Shown here in pieces: positions 25,566 through 34,476 of a stretch of 64,000 bases of DNA (its first letter is position 1; each line of letters begins with the position of its first letter). The DNA lies in contig JAJDEO010000013.1 of NCBI GenBank assembly GCA_029259745.1, positions 64,001 through 128,000 of the forward strand. Reading direction: 5' to 3'. The translations under genes were made by a program, and so were the position numbers. The notes beneath the pieces are model-generated. The model was not told the origin of the DNA and made no database searches. It was given only the letters and a program-made list of their open reading frames with translations. The stretch is from Planctomycetota bacterium. Its GTDB lineage: Bacteria > Planctomycetota > B15-G4.

Positions 25566-27035
25566 TTACACGACGCGGCGATTGTCACGATCCCACGTCA
25601 CGCGTCGGCCTTCGCGGTACGCGCGTGTGCTCATGTGGCAGCCCACCGTCGTGACGAACGACGTCGGCAGGCCGGCGCTCGGGGTTCCACGCGTGCGCAT
25701 CGCGGCGTGGAAGTCTTCGTGATGCAGGCGCGTGGTGTCGTAGGACTTTCCATCGCGCGTGGTCGTCGTGAGACCCTGGCCGGCGAGCCAGAGCGCCGAG
25801 GGCGCGGCGGTCAGCGCGAGTGCGCCGTCGGCCTTGCCGGCCTGGATGAACGGGACGTCGGGCCACTTCGTGCCAGCGGCAAGGTCCTCGGCGTACAGCG
25901 TCGAATGGCGATCGGGGTAGACGTTGATCTCCCAGTTCAGCTCCATCGTCGCCTCGCTCCCGATGAAGCGAATCGGTCGATTGCCGTGACCGTTGCTCAG
26001 CGTCGCCGCATAGACGACAGACAGGCGGCGGTCGGCGTATTCGAAGGACGCCGAGAAGGTGTCGGGCGTCTCGCGCTCGTCGAGCCAGTGGTAAACGCCG
26101 CCCGAGGCCACGGCCGCGTCGGGCTCAGGAAGCTCGAGCACATGGTTCACCGTATCGAGCTGGTGACTCATCAGGTCGCCCGCGATGCCGGTGCTGTAGT
26201 CCCAGTAGCGACGCCACTCGAAGAAGCGCTGCACGTCGTACGGGCGAGCTGGCGCCGGGCCGAGGAACTGCTCCCAGTGCACCTCGTCGCGCGGCGGCCC
26301 GCCTTCGGCGACGATCTTCTGGTTCCACCCGGCGGTCGGACCGCCGCGGCTGAAAGGGATGATCACCTGGTTGACCTCGCCGAGGTCGCCGCGCCGCACG
26401 ATCTCGCGCGCGAGTTCATGCAGTGAGTCCTGGCGACCCTGGTGACCGACCTGCACGACGCATCCGGTCTGTTCGGCGACGGTCTCGAACTCGAGCGCCT
26501 CGGCGACCGTCATGCTCATGCACTTCTCGACGTAGACGTCGCACCCCGCGCGCGCAGCGGCGAGCGAGACGGGCACGTGCAGGTGATCGGGCGTTGCGAT
26601 GACGACGGCGTCGACCTCTTCGCGGTCGAGCAGCTCGCGGTAGTCGACGTAGCGGCCGCACGGCCCGCCCTCGCGCGTGACGGCCGCGACGGCGCTGTCG
26701 AGATAGACGTCGTAGGCGTCACACACCGCGACGACCTCGACGTCGGCCAAACGCTCCTGCGGCGGCGGTCGCTTCTTCAGCGACTCCCAGAGCGGGTCGA
26801 TGTAGCCGAGCGCCTTGAGGTGCCCGTGACCGCGACCGCCCGTCCCCACGACGGCGACGCGCAGAACGTCGCCGAGGTTGCGCCGACGGATCACCGCAGG
26901 CGCCGCGACGCCGCTCGTCCCACCCGATTCACCGCATCCGACGAGCGCACCGGCGCCCAGGGCCGCGAGTCCACGCGCAGCCGACGCGAGGACATCGCGG
27001 CGGTTCGGATCGGTCGGTGTCTGCGGAGTCGTCAC
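25566..27035 (-). CDS. GFO/IDH/MocA family oxidoreductase, Tat lipoprotein
   Basis: A 489-residue NAD(P)-dependent sugar oxidoreductase-type protein. Arg12-Arg13 (NRRDVLASAARG) gives a Tat signal, which ends in LVGC (Cys34), a lipobox, so it is probably a Tat-exported lipoprotein. The Rossmann motif VAVVGTGGRGHGHLKALG begins near residue 59. VDAVVIATPDHLH and DVYVEKCMSMTVAEA (substrate/cofactor site Glu-Lys) follow, and the C-terminal part is the usual GFO/IDH/MocA beta-sheet domain. Exported members are numerous in Planctomycetota and are thought to act on sugars; the substrate cannot be told from sequence. Confidence 0.9.
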   Translation of the reverse strand: MTTPQTPTDPNRRDVLASAARGLAALGAGALVGCGESGGTSGVAAPAVIRRRNLGDVLRVAVVGTGGRGHGHLKALGYIDPLWESLKKRPPPQERLADVEVVAVCDAYDVYLDSAVAAVTREGGPCGRYVDYRELLDREEVDAVVIATPDHLHVPVSLAAARAGCDVYVEKCMSMTVAEALEFETVAEQTGCVVQVGHQGRQDSLHELAREIVRRGDLGEVNQVIIPFSRGGPTAGWNQKIVAEGGPPRDEVHWEQFLGPAPARPYDVQRFFEWRRYWDYSTGIAGDLMSHQLDTVNHVLELPEPDAAVASGGVYHWLDERETPDTFSASFEYADRRLSVVYAATLSNGHGNRPIRFIGSEATMELNWEINVYPDRHSTLYAEDLAAGTKWPDVPFIQAGKADGALALTAAPSALWLAGQGLTTTTRDGKSYDTTRLHHEDFHAAMRTRGTPSAGLPTSFVTTVGCHMSTRAYREGRRVTWDRDNRRVV

Positions 27036-27093
27036 GCGGATCGTCTCGGAGCGGAGCCGTGAGTCTACAATCGTGGGCCGCAGGCGCCGCCAT

Positions 27094-27603
27094 TCAACCG
27101 CGCACCGAACGCCGGTACTCGGCCCAGTCGCGCTGCATCTCGAGGAACGCGAACGACGCCGTCCACGTGATCAAGCTCAGCCCGAGCAGCGCCTCGGTGC
27201 CCGCGAGGATCCGCAGCGGTCCGTGCGGAACCAGCTCCCCGAGGCCGAGGCTCGTGTATGTGACCACGGAGAAATGGACATAGTCGAGCGCCCCTTCCTG
27301 GATCGGGCCGTCGAGGTAGCCGAGCGCGCCGCGCCCGTCGAGCACGTAGTAGAGGGCCGCGAACATCCAGACCTCGACGGTGTGCAACACGAGCATCCCC
27401 AGCATGACGATGAGGATTCGCCGCCGCGGCTGGAGGTTGATCCGCAGGAGCAAGCGCGAGAGGAGGCTCATCGACTCGTACTGCATCAGGACGCCGACGA
27501 GGACGGCCAGCCCCGCGATGAGCCCGACGAGCACGTGCGACTGTGTGATCACGATGTCGTGTCGACTCGTGATCTCGGCAACCGCGAGTGAAAAACCGCA
27601 CAT
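27094..27603 (-). CDS. Two-TM pore-loop ion channel (Ion_trans_2 family)
   Basis: A 169-residue membrane protein with about four hydrophobic segments: residues 20-42, 65-90, a pore loop near 113-122, and 128-152. The pore loop reads YTSLGLGELVP, a variant of the K-channel TxGYGD filter in which Gly-Leu-Gly-Glu replaces Gly-Tyr-Gly-Asp, so selectivity may differ. It is divergent from the HExxH protein gene and follows no operon partner. Start at 27603 is the only Met before the first helix. Confidence 0.8.
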   Translation of the reverse strand: MCGFSLAVAEITSRHDIVITQSHVLVGLIAGLAVLVGVLMQYESMSLLSRLLLRINLQPRRRILIVMLGMLVLHTVEVWMFAALYYVLDGRGALGYLDGPIQEGALDYVHFSVVTYTSLGLGELVPHGPLRILAGTEALLGLSLITWTASFAFLEMQRDWAEYRRSVRG

Positions 27604-27715
27604 GGTGCCGCTCCGGCGAGAATCCTCGGGAGCGAGCTTCCCAAAGACTCCCGTCGAATACGATGGCGCTCGTTCTTCTCACTCGCCCCTCGATCGCACC
27701 CTGGGAACGACCCGC

Positions 27716-28738
27716 ATGTCCGCCACCCGCTCTCTCCGCGCCACGATCGCTGCATCCGTGGTCGCCGCGCTCGTCGCGGCCCCCGAGTCTTCCGCAGACG
27801 AACTGCACCTCAAGGACGGAACCGTCATCCACGGCCTGCTCGAGGAAGAGACGCGCAGTGGGTACTCGTTCGCCGAAGTCGGCGAGAAGCGCGCCAAGTC
27901 GCATCGCCGCAAGGACGTCGCGCGCGTCGTGCTGACGTTCGAGCTGCCCGCGTTCGTCTCGAACGATCCGCAGTGGTCGCAGGAGATGGTCGACGGTCGC
28001 ACGGTCGGCTACTTCGAGAAGATCGAGGATCTCGAAGTGCTGCGCAGCGACCACTACATCGTCTTCACGGACAGCAGCGCCGGGAAGAAGTACCTCGAGA
28101 CGATGGAAGACATCTATGACCGCTTCAAGAAGGTCTTCCCCTTCGAGGAGCGCCAGGGCGCGCCGCTCATGCCCGTCTTCCTCTTCAAGACCAACGACGG
28201 CTACTACAACTACTACCAGCTCATCGCACGCGTCACGCGCGCGTCGGCTGCGCAGAGCGCCGGTCACGCCTGGCGTGACTACTACGCCACGTACTACCAG
28301 TCGCCGAAGGACCCGGTGAACTATCACGAAGGCGCGCACCAGCTCGTCGCCAACCGCATGAACATGCGCGGTGGCGGGAGCTGGTTCCAGGAAGGCATGG
28401 CCGTGTACTTCGAAGGCACCGTCTTCCCGGGCGAAGACCCCGCCAAGGGCATCAAGGGCATCATCAAGAGCGGCGGATACACGCCCCTGCCCGAGTTCGT
28501 GAAGCTGCCCTCGCTGCTCTACAGCAGCGACACGACGCAAAGCAGCTCGCTCGCGCACAACCGTTACCAACAGGCCGGCGCGTTCATCAAGTTCCTCAAG
28601 GAAGGCCCGCACGACGACAAGTGGCCCGCCTTCCTCCAGGCGCTGCGCGACGGAAAGCCGCCCCATGCCGTGTTCGAAGAGGTCTACGGCATGACGATCC
28701 AGGCGATGGATGCCGCGTTCGTGGAGTACTACTCATGA
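27716..28738 (+). CDS. Secreted DUF1570-like HExxH putative metallopeptidase
   Basis: A 340-residue exported protein. I chose the ATG at 27716 (MSATRSLRAT) because it begins the signal peptide (cleavage near SSADE). An SHS/SLA1-like strand pair (ELHLKDGTVIHGLL) opens the mature part. The catalytic-like region has NYHEGAHQL with HExxH at residues 204-208 and a downstream glutamate in WFQEGMAVYFEG (Glu226), the gluzincin/peptidase-MA arrangement found in planctomycete DUF1570 proteins. The stop overlaps the next gene (ATGATC), so the two are co-translated. Zn-dependent proteolysis is inferred from the motif. Confidence 0.85.
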   Translation: MSATRSLRATIAASVVAALVAAPESSADELHLKDGTVIHGLLEEETRSGYSFAEVGEKRAKSHRRKDVARVVLTFELPAFVSNDPQWSQEMVDGRTVGYFEKIEDLEVLRSDHYIVFTDSSAGKKYLETMEDIYDRFKKVFPFEERQGAPLMPVFLFKTNDGYYNYYQLIARVTRASAAQSAGHAWRDYYATYYQSPKDPVNYHEGAHQLVANRMNMRGGGSWFQEGMAVYFEGTVFPGEDPAKGIKGIIKSGGYTPLPEFVKLPSLLYSSDTTQSSSLAHNRYQQAGAFIKFLKEGPHDDKWPAFLQALRDGKPPHAVFEEVYGMTIQAMDAAFVEYYS

Positions 28739-29697
28739 TCACGACGCGCACTGTTCTGGCGACGTTCGGCATCCTGCTCGCGCTCGGGATGGACGTCGCC
28801 GCACAGACGACGATCGACGACCAGACGAAACGCGTCGCGCTCCAGGCACCCGACGGCTGGCTGCTCGCCGAAGAGTCTTCCCCGCGACAGCTCACGTTCG
28901 TCGGCCCGCGCGTCTCGGGCGTGACATCGTCGCTGGCCGTCTTCCCACTGCCCGGCGAGAGCGACCTCGAGGGCGGGTTGCCGGCCTTGGTCGAGTGGCT
29001 CGAGTTGAGCGAACCGAGCGAGCCCGAAGATTGGAACATCGGCGGCGCCGCGCAGCTGTTCGAGCACGCGATCCTCATCGACCACAAGCTCGCGCGCAAA
29101 GGAGCGCGCACCGGCGTGGCCGCCTATCGCCACGGGCCCGGCCTGCTCGTCATGGCATTCACGGGATCAGCCTCGCGCTGGGGTGACATCGAGGCCGACG
29201 TGCTCGGAGCGCTGCAGTCCGTCGTCCCCGAACGTTGGGAGCCGACCTACGCCGATCCCAAGCTCGGGCTGTGGCTCTTCAACGTACTCGAGTACGGGGC
29301 GCTGAACGAGAAGCGCACGCGCGCGGGCTCGATGATCACCTGGGAGGTTCTCACGGACGCGGGGAACACGCGTGCCGAGATGATCGTCCGCACCGTCGAC
29401 GGAGTCAGCGAGAGCGACTTCGCCGACTGGCTCGACGAGCGCGAGAAGGCCTGGCCGTCAGACGGCCGCGTCGTCGAGATCGACCGGCGCGACACACGCA
29501 TCAGCGGACTGCCCGCGGCACGCTTTCGCGTCGTCGTCGACTACGGCAGCACGCGCAACACGGCGCTCGAAACGTGCGTCTTCGCTCACGGAAAGGTCAT
29601 CCGCGTGCAGTGCCAGTGCCTCGAGGAAGAGTATCCCGACGGCTTCGGTCCGCACTTCGAGTGGATGCACGACGGGCTCGCCGTCCAGGCACCCTAG
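28735..29697 (+). CDS. Secreted protein of unknown function, partner of HExxH protein
   Basis: A 320-residue exported protein with a signal peptide at residues 1-22 (MITTRTVLATFGILLA, ending VAAQ), starting with an ATGA overlap on the HExxH gene. Two similar halves of about 140 residues each (PDGWLLAEESSP...; WLFNVLEYGALNEKRTRAG...) look like repeated alpha/beta domains of the kind seen in lipoprotein LpqN/PsbP-like sets, but I cannot assign a family. Translational coupling suggests it acts with the putative peptidase, perhaps as substrate-binding or inhibitory partner. No catalytic motif is visible. Confidence 0.8.
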   Translation: MITTRTVLATFGILLALGMDVAAQTTIDDQTKRVALQAPDGWLLAEESSPRQLTFVGPRVSGVTSSLAVFPLPGESDLEGGLPALVEWLELSEPSEPEDWNIGGAAQLFEHAILIDHKLARKGARTGVAAYRHGPGLLVMAFTGSASRWGDIEADVLGALQSVVPERWEPTYADPKLGLWLFNVLEYGALNEKRTRAGSMITWEVLTDAGNTRAEMIVRTVDGVSESDFADWLDEREKAWPSDGRVVEIDRRDTRISGLPAARFRVVVDYGSTRNTALETCVFAHGKVIRVQCQCLEEEYPDGFGPHFEWMHDGLAVQAP

Positions 29698-29816
29698 GAG
29701 TCTGCGGCATAGACCGGGATTCGTCCCATCGAGGCTCAGGTTTCGTCGGGAAACGCCGGGTCTGCGCAACGAGATTCGGCGGTCGACGCCGCCGCAAGAC
29801 ATCGAGCGCGCAGCCT

Positions 29817-30101
29817 TCAGGAGAAGTCGCTCCACTCGAACGTGAGTCGCGCACTCCCCGACAAGCGCTTGAGTGCCGCTTCGGCGCGCTGCGCACCACC
29901 GCGATCGACAAACGGCCCCCACGTGGCGACGACACCCCAGGGGCGACCGCCGCGCGTGGCCTTCGCACCGCCCGGTAACGCGCCGTTGTGCTGCTCGAGC
30001 CGACGCTCGACGTCGCGCGCGATGCCCGCGTACGTCGCCCCACGGCGCTCGGAGCGCAGAAGGTAAAGCGTCCACTCCGGCGTCACCTCGTCGGCGGACA
30101 T
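29817..30101 (-). CDS. GIY-YIG family endonuclease-like protein
   Basis: A 94-residue single-domain protein of the GIY-YIG superfamily, UPF0213/SLX1-catalytic-like. The motif pair is degenerate but placed correctly: TLYLLRS for GIY and TYAGIARDVERRLEQHNG for YIG plus the catalytic Arg helix, then a conserved Glu in AEAALKRLS. No other domain. The start at 30101 overlaps the 3' end of the upstream beta-helix gene by 19 bases. Predicted intracellular; the biological role of these short proteins is not known. Confidence 0.75.
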   Translation of the reverse strand: MSADEVTPEWTLYLLRSERRGATYAGIARDVERRLEQHNGALPGGAKATRGGRPWGVVATWGPFVDRGGAQRAEAALKRLSGSARLTFEWSDFS

Positions 30102-31438
30102 GGGATCGGGTCGCAGGGTTCATCGGCAGGAATCGTCACGACAGCCGGGCTCGAGTTCGAGAGCTGGAACGAACCGTCGGGCCGCATCGAAGCAGCTTGC
30201 ACGATGAATGTGAAGCCTGGCGGCAGTCCCGGTGGGACATTTGCCAGCAGTGAGATGAACCCGCTCTCGGACAGCGTGAAGCCCGTGACGAGTGCCAGCG
30301 GAGCGACGAGCAGCGGATGCCCCTTCCACTTCGCGAAGGGCTGCACGACTGGCTCGATGCCGATCAGCAACGCCACCTGGGAGGCCGGCACGCCGACGAC
30401 TTCGTACTTCGCTGGCAGGCCGATCTGGGAGATGCCGCCGTCGTAGTGAAGATTGAGGTCGGGAGGATCGACAACCGTGAGCGATCCCTCGACGACCGTC
30501 GGCGGACCGTCGTCGAAGCAGAGCGAGAACCCGCCTTCGATGAGGATGGCCGATGACAGGCGCGCCGCGCCGCCGGACAACACGCGCACTCCGGTGCCCG
30601 TCGCGCCTTCGAGCGGACAGTTCTGCGCGCCCGCCTGCACGAGCGAACCACGCCCGGATGTCCCGCCGAAGACCTGCATGTAGATCGTGCCGCCCACCGC
30701 GAGCCGGCCGCCGTCCTCGACGACGAAGGCGTCACCTCCGTCACCTCCCATCCACTCGACGCTGGGACTGAAGAGCGCGTCGCCGCCGCCCCCACCGCGC
30801 ACACGTCCGGCGGCGATCGTCACGTCGCTCTCCGCGGCGCAGACGATGCCATGCCCACCGCTGCCGCCGTTCGGTTCGGCGCCATTGCCCGCGACACCGC
30901 GCGCTCCATCGATGGCGACGCCCTCACCCTCGAAACGCGAACGCAGAACGAGCATGCCGCCGCGACCGCTGCCGTTGCCGGGGTTCAAGCCGACCTGTCG
31001 GAAGCGCACGTCGGCGGCGTCGACGAGCTCGATCGCGTACTGTTCGGACCCCGGCGTCGACGGCGGACCGAGGTTCACGAAGTCGGCGATGAACGTGCCG
31101 TCGCAGTCGCGCACGTGCAGGAACTCGAGGAAGAGCCGAGCCATCGCGGCGACCTCGCCGGGCTGGAGGTCACGCACGACGACCGTGCCCGCGACGAAGA
31201 CGCTCTCGCCGACGGCGAGGCCGTCGGGCGTGATCGTCAGCGGCTTGTCGAGGACGAACGAACCGTAGACGCCGTTGCGCACGAGGATGGCGTCACCGGG
31301 AAGCGCGGCATCGATCGCCGACTGGATCTTGAGGAAGTCTCCGGCGCCGGCCGCATCGACGATGATCTCGTCGGCGAACGCGGGCGAACTAGCGAGTGCG
31401 AGGCAGACGAGGGCACGAAAGAGGCGCGCGGTCAGCAT
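30083..31438 (-). CDS. Secreted parallel beta-helix protein
   Basis: A 451-residue exported protein. The ATG at 31438 (MLTARLFRALVCLALASSPAFA) begins the signal peptide. The mature part opens with the right-handed beta-helix cap IIVDAAGAGDFLKIQSAIDAA, and strand-rich Gly/Asn turns continue to about residue 330 (pectin-lyase-like fold). No polysaccharide-lyase catalytic residues are obvious. The last 120 residues look like a diverged relative of the shared C-terminal domain: VALLIGIEPVVQPFAKWKG, LLVAPL, NVPPGLPPGFTFIVQA, LSNSS, but the PFKGG motif itself is absent and a Cys/Pro tail (DEPCDPIPCPP) follows. Confidence 0.82.
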   Translation of the reverse strand: MLTARLFRALVCLALASSPAFADEIIVDAAGAGDFLKIQSAIDAALPGDAILVRNGVYGSFVLDKPLTITPDGLAVGESVFVAGTVVVRDLQPGEVAAMARLFLEFLHVRDCDGTFIADFVNLGPPSTPGSEQYAIELVDAADVRFRQVGLNPGNGSGRGGMLVLRSRFEGEGVAIDGARGVAGNGAEPNGGSGGHGIVCAAESDVTIAAGRVRGGGGGDALFSPSVEWMGGDGGDAFVVEDGGRLAVGGTIYMQVFGGTSGRGSLVQAGAQNCPLEGATGTGVRVLSGGAARLSSAILIEGGFSLCFDDGPPTVVEGSLTVVDPPDLNLHYDGGISQIGLPAKYEVVGVPASQVALLIGIEPVVQPFAKWKGHPLLVAPLALVTGFTLSESGFISLLANVPPGLPPGFTFIVQAASMRPDGSFQLSNSSPAVVTIPADEPCDPIPCPPTR

Positions 31439-31612
31439 GACGAGCTCCGAAGAGAGGACGACGGAGCCCCAGCCTATCGCTCGATACGCAACATGGGACG
31501 CCGAAAGACCGCGGCGCCCCGCTGCCTCGCGCCGGAGGTCGTCCGCTCTTGGGACCCGGCGCAATCGTCACGCGCGGGTTATCGTGAAGCCCCCTCCAGC
31601 GAGACCCACAGC

Positions 31613-33361
31613 ATGCGTGCACTCGTCACCTCGACGTTCTTCTCCCTCGTCCTCTGTGCAGGACTTGCCGCTCAGTGGTCCACCGACGCGGCCACGAGTC
31701 TCTCGATCGGCGACGGCACGAGCGACCAGACGCAACCCAAGGTCGTCGCCGAACCGGCGGGCGGCGTCTGGGTGAGTTGGTTCGACGGGATCGCGAACGG
31801 GTTCGACGTGCGCGTCCAGCGACTCGACGACCAGGGCAACGAGGCGCTCGCACACAACGGCGTGCTTGTCGCCGATCGCGGGTTCTCGTCGACGCAGGAC
31901 TACGGCCTCGCGACCTCGAGCAACGGCGACGCGCTGCTCGTCTACCGCGACGACGGCGGCACGGGCACGCAGATCTCGGCGGCCTGCATCGCGCCCGACG
32001 GCACGGAGATCTGGGGCACCGGTGGCGTGCAGCTGACGAACACCGGATCGTTCGTCGCCGCGCCGAAGATCGCCTCGGATGGTGCCGGCGGTGCGATCGT
32101 GGCCTGGACGCAAGACAGCACCGTGCGCGTGCAGCGCATCACGGCCGCCGGAACGACGGCATGGGCCAACGACGTCGTCTTCACCCCGACGACGGGCACC
32201 TACTCCGTCGCCGACTTGATCGAGTCGACCTCACTCGGCGTCAGTGGCGCGGTCATCTCGATCGTCCACCAGACGGGCAGCTTCGGCTCACCGCGACAGC
32301 TCCGGACCCAGCGCATCACGAGTGCCGGCGGCTTGGCGTGGGGACCTTCGCTGCTGCCCGTCTTCACCACCGGCTCCCTGCAGTTCGGCAACTTCCCTTC
32401 CCTCGCCCCGGCGCCGGACGGCGGCGCCGTCTTCGCCTGGTACGACGCGGGGTCGTCGCAGCTGCAGTGCTACGTCCAGCACGTCGACGGCGGAGGCGTG
32501 CCGAACTTTCCGACCAACGGCGTCGCCGTCTCCACGAACACGAACCAGGTGCGCGTCTCACCGAAGGCGAGCTTCGGGCCCCTCGGGGTCATCGTGGCGT
32601 GGCGCGAGCAGTCGTCCAACCAGGCGTTGTCCGGTGTGTTCGCCCAGCGCTTCGGCGCCTCCGGCACACGCCTCTGGGGAGACGACGGGCAGTCGGTCAA
32701 GTCACTCACGAGCGACACCACCACCGACGTGCAGATCACGACGTCGGGCTACCAGTCGATCGTGTCCTGGAAGCGCGAGTCGGGCTTCAACCAGGCCGTG
32801 ATCGAAGGCTACGAACTCGACGACCAGGGCCCCGTCGGGCTGCCCTTGGACATCGCGACGACGGTGAGCGGGAAGTCGCGTCTCGCCTCGGCGCGCACGA
32901 CACTCGGCAACGGCGTGCTCGTGTGGACCGACACGCTCGTCGACAGCGGTGACATCTTCGGCCGGAGCGTCCAGTGCAATGGCGTGGTCGGCCCTCCGCT
33001 GTCGGCGTGGACCGACCTCGGCGCCGGGCTCGCCGGAGTGGCGGGTGTGCCGACGCTCGTCGGGACGGGGACGATCTGTCCCGACACCGAAGCGTCGCTC
33101 GCGGTTTCATCCGCAGCACCGAATGCCAACGCCATCCTCGTGCTGGGCACCGGAACGCTGCTTGCGCCCTTCAAGGGCGGCGTGCTCGTCCCCACTCCCA
33201 CGCTGCTGGTGCCGTTGCCGACGGATGCCTCCGGCGCAGCAGGGCTCGCCTTCACCTGGCCGGGCACGACCTTCACGATCTACTGGCAGGTGTGGATTCC
33301 GGACACGGTCGGGCCGTCCAACTTCGCGGCGACGAACGCGCTGAGCAGCACGAGTCCCTGA
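31613..33361 (+). CDS. Secreted repeat protein with PFKGG C-terminal domain
   Basis: A 582-residue exported protein. The ATG at 31613 (MRALVTSTFFSLVLCAGLAA) begins the signal peptide; the longer frame upstream is a shadow. Residues 30-460 consist of seven or so repeats with VxVQRLDDQGNxxW-like ends followed by GGxxVxW segments (VWVSWFDG, AIVAWTQD, AVFAWYDAG, VIVAWREQ), the pattern of beta-propeller blades. The final 120 residues are the shared domain (WTDLGAGLAGVAGVP, APFKGGVLVPTP, TNALSSTSP-stop). Probably an exported binding or recognition protein. No enzyme motif is visible. Confidence 0.83.
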   Translation: MRALVTSTFFSLVLCAGLAAQWSTDAATSLSIGDGTSDQTQPKVVAEPAGGVWVSWFDGIANGFDVRVQRLDDQGNEALAHNGVLVADRGFSSTQDYGLATSSNGDALLVYRDDGGTGTQISAACIAPDGTEIWGTGGVQLTNTGSFVAAPKIASDGAGGAIVAWTQDSTVRVQRITAAGTTAWANDVVFTPTTGTYSVADLIESTSLGVSGAVISIVHQTGSFGSPRQLRTQRITSAGGLAWGPSLLPVFTTGSLQFGNFPSLAPAPDGGAVFAWYDAGSSQLQCYVQHVDGGGVPNFPTNGVAVSTNTNQVRVSPKASFGPLGVIVAWREQSSNQALSGVFAQRFGASGTRLWGDDGQSVKSLTSDTTTDVQITTSGYQSIVSWKRESGFNQAVIEGYELDDQGPVGLPLDIATTVSGKSRLASARTTLGNGVLVWTDTLVDSGDIFGRSVQCNGVVGPPLSAWTDLGAGLAGVAGVPTLVGTGTICPDTEASLAVSSAAPNANAILVLGTGTLLAPFKGGVLVPTPTLLVPLPTDASGAAGLAFTWPGTTFTIYWQVWIPDTVGPSNFAATNALSSTSP

Positions 33362-33382
33362 AGACCCCGGGCTCACTCGCGA

Positions 33383-33958
33383 TCAGTCGAGCGTGACGCG
33401 TAGGTCGAGCGTTTGCACGGCACGCAGGGGTGCGTGCTCGTCGAGGGCGACGAGCGTCTGGATGACGACGCGGTCGTACTCGGACTCGTCGAGCCAACCG
33501 CGCTCGTCGAGGCCCGTCAGCACGCCGCCGAAGCGTGACACGAGATCGGGCAACGTGTTCGAGTGCCCCGCGACGACGATGATCTCGGCGTCATCGCGGG
33601 ATCCGATCTCCGTTACGAGCGCAGCTGGGTCGCGGGCGTCGTAGCTCGTGACGTCGAGTTCGTGCCGCAGGGCGAGGGGCTCGAGCGTCTGCACCGTACG
33701 ACGGAACTGCGAGGCGTAGAGATGCGTGACGCGAGCGCCGGAGAGCAACTCCACCAGGCGTCGCGCACGCACCTGCCCGCGCTCCGACAACACAGGGTCA
33801 TCCGTGGCCGCTGTCTTTTCGGCGTGGCGAACGATCACGAGCGTACGCGCACGCAGGGTCGGCATCGGATCCTCGCTGCGCGCGAGCCGAGCCGTCGCCA
33901 ACGCTGCGGGGACCAGAGCGAGCACGGAACGCCGTGACATCGGAGCAGGAGTGATCAT
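33383..33958 (-). CDS. SixA-like histidine phosphatase with Tat signal
   Basis: A 191-residue histidine-phosphatase-superfamily protein. A twin-arginine signal (MSRRSVLALVPAAL, Arg9-Arg10) predicts Tat export. The catalytic RHAE motif is at residues 44-47 (VIVRHAEK), with the Arg pair in SQFRRT and the second His in VVAGHSNT. Exported members of this superfamily are commonly small phosphatases or phytase/phosphomonoesterase relatives; the substrate cannot be told. It is convergent with the repeat-protein gene, 21 bases apart. Confidence 0.88.
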   Translation of the reverse strand: MITPAPMSRRSVLALVPAALATARLARSEDPMPTLRARTLVIVRHAEKTAATDDPVLSERGQVRARRLVELLSGARVTHLYASQFRRTVQTLEPLALRHELDVTSYDARDPAALVTEIGSRDDAEIIVVAGHSNTLPDLVSRFGGVLTGLDERGWLDESEYDRVVIQTLVALDEHAPLRAVQTLDLRVTLD

Positions 33959-34057
33959 CAGAGCGGTTCCTGAGGAGCGCGTGTCGTACGTCGCCAGTGC
34001 GAGGTCGATGCGCTACCCTCGGCAACTCATCCGTCGATCCTCGGCTGCCCCATCCTG

Positions 34058-34330
34058 ATGCTTCGCGAACACCGCTACCAGTGCCCGTGCTGCGACTACT
34101 TCGTGCTCGAGGCGCGTGGGTTCCACCAGGTCTGCCCCGTGTGCTGCTGGGAGGACGACGGGATCGATGTCGACACACTCGACGCCGTCTCCAAGAGCAA
34201 CCACATCACCCTGCGCCAGGCGCGGGCGAACTTCGCCGAGTTCGGCGCATCCGACCAGGCTGCGCTGTCGCTGGCCGCCACCGCCGAACAGATCGCCGGC
34301 CTGCGACGCGAGTACCGCGCGCGCGGCTAA
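34058..34330 (+). CDS. CPCC-family small cysteine-rich protein
   Basis: A 90-residue protein of the Cys-rich CPCC family. It has YQCPCCDYF (residues 8-16) and VCPVCCWEDDG (24-35), likely a metal-binding knuckle, then NHITLRQARANFAEFGAS typical of the family. No signal peptide. The stop codon TAA is the first three bases of the MITE-like element, so the present C-terminus may have been set by that insertion; the family is usually close to this length, so function is probably kept. Divergent from the phosphatase gene. Confidence 0.85.
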   Translation: MLREHRYQCPCCDYFVLEARGFHQVCPVCCWEDDGIDVDTLDAVSKSNHITLRQARANFAEFGASDQAALSLAATAEQIAGLRREYRARG

Positions 34331-34474
34331 CAGCCTGTCGAAGAACTGCTCCGAGTGCGCCGCGCGTGACCGAGCGTGTCTGTGCGAGTGTGGAAACGCA
34401 GGCGAATCGGTGGATTCGTCGAGGCTCCCGCGCTCGCACAGGCGCACTCGGAGCAGTTCTTCCACAGGCTGCTC
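34328..34474. repeat. MITE-like inverted-repeat element, copy 1
   Basis: About 147 bases bounded by terminal inverted repeats of about 31 bp with a single mismatch (left arm from 34331 CAGCCTGTCGAAGAACTG; right arm ends 34471, its complement). The core between the arms is about 92 percent identical, by hand count over 121 bases, to copy 2 at 60954. The left end provides the TAA stop of the CPCC gene. No transposase is nearby. Confidence 0.8.
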
Positions 34475-34476
34475 GT

